Source: Bacillota bacterium (GTDB lineage Bacteria; Bacillota; Clostridia; Lachnospirales; Lachnospiraceae). From it: DNA of 30,388 bases. The first letter of the stretch is position 1, and each line of letters opens with the position of its first letter. Under the pieces are notes generated by a model. That model did no database searches. It had not been told where the DNA came from and worked only from the letters and a program-made list of their open reading frames with translations. The position numbers and the translations under genes were made by a program. The stretch covers positions 1 through 30,388 of the forward strand of contig JAEWHR010000157.1 in the NCBI GenBank assembly GCA_023387655.1. The letters run 5' to 3'. Shown here in pieces: positions 24,395 to 30,388 of the stretch.

Positions 24395-24490
24395 TAAAAT
24401 AGAGATGGAACTTGATGTTTGTTACCAACGGTATGCTTTTTAAATTTAAATGTATACTTTGGGTATGGATGTATCAGAATTGAGGTTATT

Positions 24491-25333
24491 ATGAGAACAG
24501 TACATACAGATGCAATTACGAAGGTAATCAAAGAAATGTGTATTGAAGCAAATCTATATCTTACGGAAGATGTTAAGAACAGATTAAAGAAAGCAAGCTA
24601 TTTGGAAAACTCAGACCTTGGTAAAAAGATTTTAGGTCAATTAGAGGAAAACTTAGAGATTGCAAAAAAAGATCTCATTCCGATATGTCAAGATACTGGA
24701 ATGACAGTTGTATTTATTTCAATTGGTCAGGAGGTACATTTTGAAGGAAAATATCTAGAGGATGCCATCAATGAGGGAATCAGACAAGGTTATGAAGAAG
24801 GATATCTTAGAAAGTCTGTTGTAAGTGATCCACTCCTTCGAGAAAATACAAAAGATAACACACCAGGAGTGATCCATTATAGTATTATTCCTGGAGAAAA
24901 TATCGAAATAACAGTTGCCCCAAAGGGATTTGGTAGTGAAAATATGAGCCGAATTGTTATGCTTAAACCATCCGATGGAGAAGAAGGAATTAAAAAAGCA
25001 GTGATAGATACAATAAAGCTTGCTGGGCCTAATGCTTGTCCTCCAATGGTAATTGGAATAGGAATCGGTGGGACTTTTGAAAAATGTGCATTTCTTGCTA
25101 AAAAGGCATTAACAAGAAGTTTAGAGGAAAAATCCGAAAAAGAACATATAAGAAGACTGGAAGAAGAACTTCTAGAGGAAATTAATTTAACAGGTATCGG
25201 ACCTGGTGGTCTGGGAGGAAATACTACAGCTCTAGGTGTAAATATTGAAACTTATCCAACACATATTGCAGGTCTTCCTCTTGCAATTAATATCTGTTGT
25301 CATGTAAATCGTCATGTGAAAAGAGTACTGTAA
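24491..25333 (+). CDS. Fe-S fumarate hydratase (class I), alpha subunit
   Basis: Class I fumarases interconvert fumarate and L-malate with a labile [4Fe-4S] cluster. In this split form the alpha subunit binds the cluster. With the ATG at 24491 it has 280 residues, and candidate cluster ligands C66 (PICQDTGM), C183 (NACPPMV) and C269/C270 (INICCHVN). Other family signatures are TKDNTPG and GIGPGGLGGNTTALGV. The frame is open to a TTG at 24419, but GAGGTT just before 24491 and family homology support the shorter form. The partner subunit follows after 87 bases. L(+)-tartrate dehydratase subunits are close relatives, so substrate specificity is inferred. Confidence 0.9.
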   Translation: MRTVHTDAITKVIKEMCIEANLYLTEDVKNRLKKASYLENSDLGKKILGQLEENLEIAKKDLIPICQDTGMTVVFISIGQEVHFEGKYLEDAINEGIRQGYEEGYLRKSVVSDPLLRENTKDNTPGVIHYSIIPGENIEITVAPKGFGSENMSRIVMLKPSDGEEGIKKAVIDTIKLAGPNACPPMVIGIGIGGTFEKCAFLAKKALTRSLEEKSEKEHIRRLEEELLEEINLTGIGPGGLGGNTTALGVNIETYPTHIAGLPLAINICCHVNRHVKRVL

Positions 25334-25420
25334 AAAAGAAAAGACGCCAAAGTATTAGAAATAAAATTCGATTCAACATCTTGATTTGTTCGCGAACTTA
25401 GTACGAAGATAGGAGTTAAA

Positions 25421-25969
25421 ATGGATAAGTATATTACAACACCTATAGATTTATCTAAAGTGGTTTCATTAAAAGCAGGAGACTATGTATACCTGTCAGG
25501 AAAAATTTATACCGCGAGAGATGCTGCCCATAAAAGAATGTTTGAAGCATTACAACAAAAACAGGAATTGCCTTTTGATATACGTAATCAAGTTATTTAT
25601 TATCTTGGGCCTACTCCGGCAAGAGAAGGACAGGTAATTGGCTCTGCAGGTCCAACGACAAGTAGTCGAATGGATAAGTATACTCCTTCTCTTCTTAATT
25701 TAGGTTTAAAAGGAATGATTGGTAAAGGGAAGAGAAATGATGATGTCATATTTTCTATGAAAAAGAATAAGGCTGTTTATTTTGCAGCAATCGGGGGAGC
25801 AGGAGCACTTCTTTCAAAGTGTATTAAATCCTCTAAGGTAATTGCTTATGAGGATCTTGGAACAGAAGCAATTCGTGAGTTATGGGTAGAAAATCTACCT
25901 GTAATTGTTGTTATTGACTCAGAGGGGAACAATTTTTATGAAGAACAGATGAATTTAATAAATTCATAG
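25421..25969 (+). CDS. Fe-S fumarate hydratase (class I), beta subunit
   Basis: This is the C-terminal (beta) partner of the two-subunit class I hydro-lyase. The 182 residues match the family. Recognisable segments are LSGKIYTARDAAHKRMFE (about 25-42), YLGPTPAREGQVIGSAGPTTSSRMD and GMIGKGKRND, followed by YFAAIGGAGALLSK. The residues in these loops form part of the active site at the subunit interface. AGGAG lies 5 bases before the ATG. The gene follows the alpha subunit on the same strand. It could equally be the beta subunit of tartrate dehydratase. Confidence 0.9.
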   Translation: MDKYITTPIDLSKVVSLKAGDYVYLSGKIYTARDAAHKRMFEALQQKQELPFDIRNQVIYYLGPTPAREGQVIGSAGPTTSSRMDKYTPSLLNLGLKGMIGKGKRNDDVIFSMKKNKAVYFAAIGGAGALLSKCIKSSKVIAYEDLGTEAIRELWVENLPVIVVIDSEGNNFYEEQMNLINS

Positions 25970-26047
25970 TGAAATAATAGGATTTATATTGACTTTGTAT
26001 AAAAGTTGTGATACTTATTAATTGTAGAAAGGAAAGGCGGAGAAGAT

Positions 26048-26485
26048 ATGAAGATTTCAACGAAAGGACGATATGCACTTCGTCTGATGTTAGATTTGGC
26101 CATTAATAACACTGGTGATTTTATTACAATCAAGAGTATCGCTCAAAGACAAGAAATCTCTGATAAGTACTTAGAACAGATTATAACCCAATTAAGCAGA
26201 GCGGGATTTGTAAAAAGCTCAAGAGGAGCTCAAGGTGGATATCGTTTAACGAAAGAACCAAAAGAGTATACCGTTGGTATGATACTTAAATTAATTGAAG
26301 GAAGTCTTGCACCAGTAGCTTGCGTAGAAGAGGAAGAACATGATTGTAATCGATATGGTTCCTGTGCAACGTTATTTGTTTATCAAAAGATAAATGAAGC
26401 AGTAAATAGTGTAGTAGATAATATTACATTAGAAGACTTAGTGGAGCGACATCGTGAACTTGGTGTAAATAACTATGTTATATAA
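26048..26485 (+). CDS. Rrf2-family transcriptional regulator (IscR/CymR-like)
   Basis: This 145-residue winged-helix repressor begins MKISTKGRYALRLMLDLA, the typical Rrf2 start. The helix-turn-helix covers about 25-65 (IKSIAQRQEISDKYLEQIIT) and the wing is RGAQGGYRL. It has three cysteines, C92, C100 and C106, in the segment where IscR holds its Fe-S cluster; B. subtilis CymR lacks them. Overall it also resembles CymR, the cysteine regulator that acts with CysK. The next genes are an O-acetylhomoserine sulfhydrylase and cysK, behind a promoter overlapped by an inverted repeat. A role in sulfur or Fe-S control is therefore likely but not proven. It has its own ribosome binding site and terminator. 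Confidence 0.88.
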   Translation: MKISTKGRYALRLMLDLAINNTGDFITIKSIAQRQEISDKYLEQIITQLSRAGFVKSSRGAQGGYRLTKEPKEYTVGMILKLIEGSLAPVACVEEEEHDCNRYGSCATLFVYQKINEAVNSVVDNITLEDLVERHRELGVNNYVI

Positions 26486-26506
26486 AATGAAATAGAGTTA
26501 GCTATA

Positions 26507-26549
26507 AAGGAGTATGCCTTATAACAATGATAAGGTATACTCCTTTTTT
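26507..26549 (+). terminator. Terminator of the Rrf2-family gene
   Basis: AAGGAGTATGCCTTAT (26507-26522) pairs with ATAAGGTATACTCCTT (26530-26545), 16 bp with one G-U pair, followed by a T run. Confidence 0.9.
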
Positions 26550-26552
26550 AAG

Positions 26553-26620
26553 GCTCTATGTCAAAATCTGGGGTATGATTATTCTTAATCATACTCCTTT
26601 ATTGGATATAGAGCTATTTT
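26553..26620 (+). repeat. Nested hairpin directly after the terminator
   Basis: GCTCTATGTC (26553-26562) pairs with GATATAGAGC (26605-26614) with one G-U pair, and inside it GTATGATT (26573-26580) pairs with AATCATAC (26587-26594). ATTTTT-like bases follow, so it may be a back-up terminator. Confidence 0.6.
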
Positions 26621-26800
26621 TGATATCAAGTGAAATAGCATATTGGTTCATCTTGTTTTTTCTGTAACTTATTAAGAATTACTATAAAGTAAGATGAGGA
26701 TAAAATAAAATATATTTAATTTATTTGAAGTCTTGTACATACATTATCCTATGGGTTAATCCTTATTTAAAAAATAATTTTAAATAACGTCATAATTATA

Positions 26801-26829
26801 TTGACAAATTTTGAGAGCAAGAATATAAT
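26801..26829 (+). promoter_or_regulatory. Consensus sigma-A promoter of the sulfhydrylase-cysK operon
   Basis: TTGACA (26801-26806), a 17-base spacer and TATAAT (26824-26829): a perfect match in both hexamers, implying strong transcription that needs a repressor to be controlled. Confidence 0.88.
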
Positions 26830-26867
26830 AACATTAATTCATACTAAAACTATATGAATATAATGTT
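26830..26867. promoter_or_regulatory. Candidate operator over the transcription start
   Basis: AACATTAATTCATA (26830-26843) is the inverted repeat of TATGAATATAATGTT (26853-26867), with one extra base in the right arm. It begins right after the -10 hexamer and would cover the transcription start, a repressor position. The adjacent Rrf2-family regulator is the obvious candidate to bind; this is inference. Confidence 0.55.
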
Positions 26868-26965
26868 TATATGAAAAGAAAAATAATATTTTATTAAAAG
26901 TGTAATTAAAAAGTACATAAGAATACGGGGTTAATAAGAAAATAAAAAGAGAAAGGGAGTATTGT

Positions 26966-28252
26966 ATGAGTAATACAAAAAGAAATCTAAAGTTTGAAAC
27001 ATTACAAGTACATGTTGGTCAGGAGCAGGCAGATAGTGCAACTGATGCAAGAGCGGTTCCAATTTACCAGACAACATCTTATGTATTTCATAATGCAGAT
27101 CATGCAACAGCAAGATTTAACCTAACTGATGCAGGAAATATCTATGGACGTCTAACAAATCCAACGCAAGATGTGTTTGAGAAAAGAATTGCAGCATTAG
27201 AAGGTGGCGTTGCAGCTTTAGCTGTTGCTTCAGGAGCAGCAGCGATAACCTATACTATTATGAATCTAGCACAGTCAGGAGATCATATTGTAGCATCGAA
27301 AGACATTTATGGGGGATCTTATAATCTTCTGGCGCATACACTAAAAGAGTATGGAATCACAACAACCTTTGTAGATGCCTCAGATACTAAAAATGTTCAA
27401 AATGCAATTAAGGAAAATACCAAAGGTGTATTAATTGAAAGCCTTGGTAATCCTAATTCTAATGTTTTAGACATTGAAGAAATTGCAAAGATTGCTCATG
27501 CAAATAAAATACCTCTTGTGATAGACAATACTTTTGCAACACCTTATTTACTTCGCCCTATTGAATATGGAGCAGATATTGTTGTTCATTCAGCTACAAA
27601 GTTCATTGGTGGTCATGGAACATCAATAGGTGGTGTTATTGTTGATAGTGGCAAATTTGATTGGGAAGCATCTGGAAAATTCCCATCTTTGACAGAACCT
27701 AATCCATCATATCATGGTATTTCTTTTACAAAAGTAGTTGGAGCAGCAGCATTTGTAACAAAGATAAGAGCAATTTTATTGAGAGATACCGGAGCTGCGA
27801 TATCACCTTTCCATGCATTTATGTTTTTACAAGGATTAGAGACATTATCCCTTAGAGTAGAACGTCATGTAGAAAATGCACTTAAGGTTGTAGAGTATTT
27901 AAGTAAGCATCCGAAAATTGAGAAAGTAAATCATCCTTCTTTAAAAGAAAATGAATCTCATGAATTATATCAGAAATATTTTAAAAAGGGTGCTGGTTCA
28001 ATTTTTACAATTGAAATTAAGGGTGGAGAAAAAGAAGCAAAGGAATTTATTGATAGACTTGAGATTTTCTCTTTACTTGCCAATGTTGCAGATGTAAAAT
28101 CATTAGTAATACATCCATCATCAACAACGCATTCACAGATGAATGAAGAAGAATTAAAAAAATCTGGAATTAAGCCAAATACCGTTCGATTATCGATTGG
28201 AACAGAACATATTGATGATATTTTATATGACTTAGAAAAAGCATTAGAATAA
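26966..28252 (+). CDS. metY: O-acetylhomoserine sulfhydrylase (PLP enzyme)
   Basis: This enzyme condenses O-acetylhomoserine with sulfide to give homocysteine, the direct sulfhydrylation route to methionine. It is a 428-residue member of the Cys/Met metabolism PLP family. The PLP lysine is K212 in HSATKFIGGHG; D187 (VIDNTFATPYL) contacts the pyridine nitrogen; Y60-x-R62 (IYGRLTNPT) binds the phosphate. The length of about 425-430 and the N-terminus KFETLQVHVGQEQAD are typical of the sulfhydrylases and longer than cystathionine synthases or lyases (about 380). AAGGGAG precedes the ATG. cysK starts 19 bases after the stop. Confidence 0.92.
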   Translation: MSNTKRNLKFETLQVHVGQEQADSATDARAVPIYQTTSYVFHNADHATARFNLTDAGNIYGRLTNPTQDVFEKRIAALEGGVAALAVASGAAAITYTIMNLAQSGDHIVASKDIYGGSYNLLAHTLKEYGITTTFVDASDTKNVQNAIKENTKGVLIESLGNPNSNVLDIEEIAKIAHANKIPLVIDNTFATPYLLRPIEYGADIVVHSATKFIGGHGTSIGGVIVDSGKFDWEASGKFPSLTEPNPSYHGISFTKVVGAAAFVTKIRAILLRDTGAAISPFHAFMFLQGLETLSLRVERHVENALKVVEYLSKHPKIEKVNHPSLKENESHELYQKYFKKGAGSIFTIEIKGGEKEAKEFIDRLEIFSLLANVADVKSLVIHPSSTTHSQMNEEELKKSGIKPNTVRLSIGTEHIDDILYDLEKALE

Positions 28253-28271
28253 TTTATTAGGAGGAATAGTT

Positions 28272-29201
28272 ATGAGCATAGCGAAAAGTTTAACTGATTT
28301 AATAGGAAATACACCTTTATTAGAATTAAGTAATTTTACAAAGAAACAGGATTTAAAGGCTAATATTATTGGTAAGTTGGAGTATTTTAATCCAGCCGGT
28401 AGTGTAAAAGATCGTATTGCAAAAGCAATGATTGAAGATGCAGAAGAGAAAGGGCTTATCAAAGAAGGATCTGTTATTATTGAACCAACTAGCGGAAATA
28501 CTGGTATTGGTTTAGCATCTGTAGCAACTGCAAGAGGTTATCGTATTATTTTAACTATGCCTGAAACAATGAGTATTGAAAGACGTAATTTATTAAAAGC
28601 ATATGGAGCAGAACTTGTTCTTACCGATGGTAGCCTAGGTATGAAAGGAGCTATTGCAAAGGCAGAAGAACTTTCCAAGGAAATACCAAATTCTTTTATA
28701 CCTGGTCAGTTTAATAACCCAGCAAATCCAGAGGTTCATAGAAAAACTACAGGACCAGAGATTTGGAAGGATACAGAAGGAAAGGTTGATATATTGGTAT
28801 CAGGAATTGGTACTGGTGGTACAATTACTGGTGCAGGAGAATATCTAAAATCTCAAAATCCAAATATTAAGGTTATCGCTGTAGAACCTACGAATTCGCC
28901 TATTTTATCAAAAGGGGTAGCAGGACCACATAAAATACAAGGAATTGGTGCTGGTTTTATACCAAAAACATTAAATACGAATATATATGATGAAATTATT
29001 ACAGTAGAGAATGAGGAGGCTTTTTCTACAGGACGTGAGATCGCAAAAACTGAAGGTTTATTAGTTGGTATATCTTCAGGGGCAGCAGTACATGCAGCAG
29101 TACAAATAGCAAAACGCCCAGAAAACGCTGGTAAGAATATTGTAGTAATATTGCCTGATACTGGCGAGAGATATTTATCTACACCATTATTCTCCGAATA
29201 A
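28272..29201 (+). CDS. cysK: Cysteine synthase A (O-acetylserine sulfhydrylase)
   Basis: CysK makes cysteine from O-acetylserine and sulfide. It has 309 residues and fold-type II PLP architecture. The PLP lysine is K46 in NPAGSVKDRIA; the substrate loop is TSGNTG (74-79); the phosphate loop is GTGGTITG (181-188); the pyridine-nitrogen serine lies in ISSGAA (269-270). GGAGG precedes the ATG, 19 bases after the sulfhydrylase. In Bacillus, CysK also acts as sensor partner of the Rrf2-family repressor CymR, so its position near an Rrf2-family gene is suggestive. No cysE is in the window. Confidence 0.95.
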   Translation: MSIAKSLTDLIGNTPLLELSNFTKKQDLKANIIGKLEYFNPAGSVKDRIAKAMIEDAEEKGLIKEGSVIIEPTSGNTGIGLASVATARGYRIILTMPETMSIERRNLLKAYGAELVLTDGSLGMKGAIAKAEELSKEIPNSFIPGQFNNPANPEVHRKTTGPEIWKDTEGKVDILVSGIGTGGTITGAGEYLKSQNPNIKVIAVEPTNSPILSKGVAGPHKIQGIGAGFIPKTLNTNIYDEIITVENEEAFSTGREIAKTEGLLVGISSGAAVHAAVQIAKRPENAGKNIVVILPDTGERYLSTPLFSE

Positions 29202-29640
29202 TAATGTTAGTTAGATTTGACTATAATCTATCTATATATTATTAAAATATAGGGAATAGTAGATCAATGTATAGTATATAATCAATAACATCTAAGTTCA
29301 TCAATATAAGAAATCTTCTATTATAGTAGATTTAAGAATTGTCATGCTTGTTTGAAGAACCTATATATAATTATAACTCTGTGATAGATGAGTTTTATTT
29401 ATTGCAGAGTTATTTTATATGTATGATAATTATATCTAAGTAATATTGTTATCAGATGATAGAGTAACCTACCCCTTTTCATTCTATTAATCATATATTG
29501 TGTAGCTATGTATAATTTTAGTTAAATAAGAAAAACTATCATAAGTATTGCTAGGATATCATAGAGTTATAACCAATTTTATGAAGGATTCGTAAATAGT
29601 CGGAAATATAATTGAATTCTCAAAAAATATGAAAAAGTTA
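29202..29640. other. Intergenic DNA after cysK
   Basis: About 440 AT-rich bases without a gene. An imperfect hairpin is at 29311-29333 (AAATCTTCTAT with ATAGTAGATTT, one mismatch) and a terminator candidate at 29373-29417. Nothing else is recognised. Confidence 0.55.
29373..29417 (+). terminator. Possible cysK operon terminator
   Basis: ATAACTCTG (29373-29381) pairs with CAGAGTTAT (29405-29413), followed by TTTAT. The loop is long (23 bases) and it lies 171 bases after the stop. Confidence 0.5.
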
Positions 29641-29669
29641 TTGACAAAGTCTTTGTGCTTTGCTATACT
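29641..29669 (+). promoter_or_regulatory. Promoter of tRNA-Ser
   Basis: TTGACA (29641-29646), a 17-base spacer, TATACT (29664-29669), 55 bases upstream of the tRNA. A small hairpin (CTGAAT 29699-29704 with ATTCAG 29715-29720) lies in the leader. Confidence 0.85.
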
Positions 29670-29724
29670 ATATCTTGCGCTGACAAGTTGCGTACAAACT
29701 GAATAAGAATTAAAATTCAGACAA

Positions 29725-29812
29725 GGAGAAATACTCAAGAGGCTGAAGAGGCGCCCCTGCTAAGGGTGTAGGTCGTTTACGCGGCGCGAGGGTTCAAATC
29801 CCTCTTTCTCCG
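29725..29812 (+). tRNA. tRNA-Ser (anticodon GCT)
   Basis: An 88-base cloverleaf. The acceptor stem GGAGAAA (29725-29731) pairs with TTTCTCC (29805-29811), with discriminator G29812. The anticodon loop CTGCTAA holds GCT at 29759-29761, reading AGC/AGU serine codons. The long variable arm (about 29769-29787) is as expected for serine, and the T arm is GAGGG-TTCAAAT-CCCTC (29788-29804). No CCA is encoded. Confidence 0.97.
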
Positions 29813-29926
29813 TTCATAAAACATTCTGATAATTTAAGATGGTTTTATGTAATAGAAATGCAAAAAGGTATATTAATCTAAATTATTTGAAATAAACAAA
29901 TTGTTTAAATAATTTTAAAAATATAC

Positions 29927-29955
29927 TTGACACAAAAGAAAATGCGTGTTAGAAT
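29927..29955 (+). promoter_or_regulatory. rRNA operon promoter P1
   Basis: TTGACA (29927-29932), 17 bases, TAGAAT (29950-29955). Confidence 0.85.
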
Positions 29956-30008
29956 GATTAAGCTGTTTGTTGAAAGACAACAACTTGATAAAAAAATAAA
30001 AAAAGTGC

Positions 30009-30037
30009 TTGACAAGCGAAACACAGTGTGATAAAAT
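30009..30037 (+). promoter_or_regulatory. rRNA operon promoter P2
   Basis: TTGACA (30009-30014), 17 bases, TAAAAT (30032-30037). It lies 82 bases after P1; tandem promoters are usual for rRNA operons. Confidence 0.85.
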
Positions 30038-30295
30038 AATTGAGCTGGTTTTAAGGACAAGCAAACAAGATAAAGAACATTGATAACTGAACAGTGAAAC
30101 AACCTTGAAATTCGTTGAGAATAAAGTCCAAGCAGAAATGTTTGGCAAAAAGAACTGTGTTTGATGCAAATCAGACACAACCCTAAATCAGTAAACGGAA
30201 TCAAAGATTGATAACTAAGGCAACTTAGAAGTCAGCAATTGTTCTGAATGGTTAAAACCTTAAAGGTACCTAATTGACTAACGTCAAAAAGGAAC

Positions 30296-30318
30296 CCGCT
30301 TGACCGTTGGTCAAGCGG
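30296..30318 (+). repeat. Strong hairpin in the rRNA leader
   Basis: CCGCTTGACC (30296-30305) and GGTCAAGCGG (30309-30318) pair perfectly over 10 bp around a 3-base loop, 25 bases before the predicted 16S 5' end. No T run follows. It may guide processing or antitermination. Confidence 0.75.
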
Positions 30319-30342
30319 TAGCGGTTTTAAAAACCAAAAACC

Positions 30343-30388
<46 letters not shown>

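Larger units (their letters stand above)
26486..26965. other. Regulator-sulfhydrylase intergenic region
   Basis: 480 bases with no gene. In order: the regulator's terminator, a second nested hairpin, about 180 bases of AT-rich DNA with nothing recognised, then a consensus promoter with an inverted repeat and a leader of roughly 130 bases. I see no SAM riboswitch or T-box signature. Confidence 0.6.
29813..30342. other. rRNA operon promoter and leader region
   Basis: No protein gene. It contains two consensus promoters 82 bases apart, a leader of about 300 bases with two ATTGATAACT copies (near 30079 and 30208), an inverted repeat TTGAC-TAAC-GTCAA (30274-30287) and the strong hairpin at 30296-30318. 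The repeated ATTGATAACT resembles leader motifs seen in Firmicutes rRNA operons, where antitermination signals lie; this is tentative. Confidence 0.7.

Noticed and set aside
24419..24490. Longer N-terminus for the fumarase alpha subunit from a TTG.
   Set aside because: The extra 24 residues are not family-like, and a good ribosome binding site precedes the ATG at 24491.
26620..26965. SAM riboswitch or T-box leader before the sulfhydrylase.
   Set aside because: Neither the SAM-I core nor a T-box sequence was found, and a promoter with a start-site palindrome explains regulation better.
29905..30204. Minus-strand frames of 87-99 codons opposite the rRNA promoters and leader.
   Set aside because: They overlap consensus promoters and the rRNA leader, are Cys/Phe/Ser-rich as expected of antisense frames, and lack ribosome binding sites.

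Overview
The window is the replication-origin region of a low-GC, Gram-positive Clostridia chromosome, most likely a Lachnospiraceae member resembling Lachnoclostridium (Clostridium) phytofermentans. This rests on AT-rich DNA, strong GGAGG ribosome binding sites, the rpmH-rnpA-yidD-yidC-jag-mnmE-mnmG-rsmG / dnaA-dnaN-yaaA-recF-gyrB-gyrA gene order, and protein character. The species is an inference from recall; no search was run.

Layout. (1) 1-1893: the tail of an unrecognised gene with an intrinsic terminator, then an intact IS256-family insertion sequence (564-1893). (2) 1894-3722: about 1.8 kb of very AT-rich, essentially gene-free DNA. It holds three perfect parS sites (the ParB/Spo0J-binding centromere) and an array of 32-bp repeats that runs into the middle parS site. 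No parA or parB gene is in the window. (3) 3723-14233, all on the minus strand: a DegS/DegU-like two-component pair, a GNAT acetyltransferase, rsmG, mnmG, mnmE, jag (khpB), yidC, yidD, rnpA and rpmH. (4) 14234-15024: the main origin, with DnaA boxes, an AT-rich stretch and the dnaA leader. A second DnaA-box group lies between dnaA and dnaN. (5) 15025-24300, plus strand: dnaA, dnaN, an S4-domain gene, recF, gyrB, gyrA. (6) 24491-29201, plus strand: the two subunits of an Fe-S fumarate hydratase, an Rrf2-family regulator, and a sulfur-assimilation pair (O-acetylhomoserine sulfhydrylase and cysteine synthase) behind a strong promoter overlapped by an inverted repeat. (7) 29641-30388: tRNA-Ser(GCT), tandem rRNA promoters, the leader and the first bases of 16S rRNA.

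The chromosomal genes point away from the origin on both sides, so they are co-directional with replication. The IS transposase is the exception and is head-on. The left arm carries ribosome, tRNA and membrane-protein biogenesis functions. The right arm carries replication and topology functions, then central and sulfur metabolism, then an rRNA operon placed near the origin.

The least ordinary part is 1894-3722. The place next to rsmG where parA-parB usually sit in Firmicutes holds other genes, while the parS sites lie about 11-13 kb from the origin inside repeat-bearing non-coding DNA with a mobile element at its edge.
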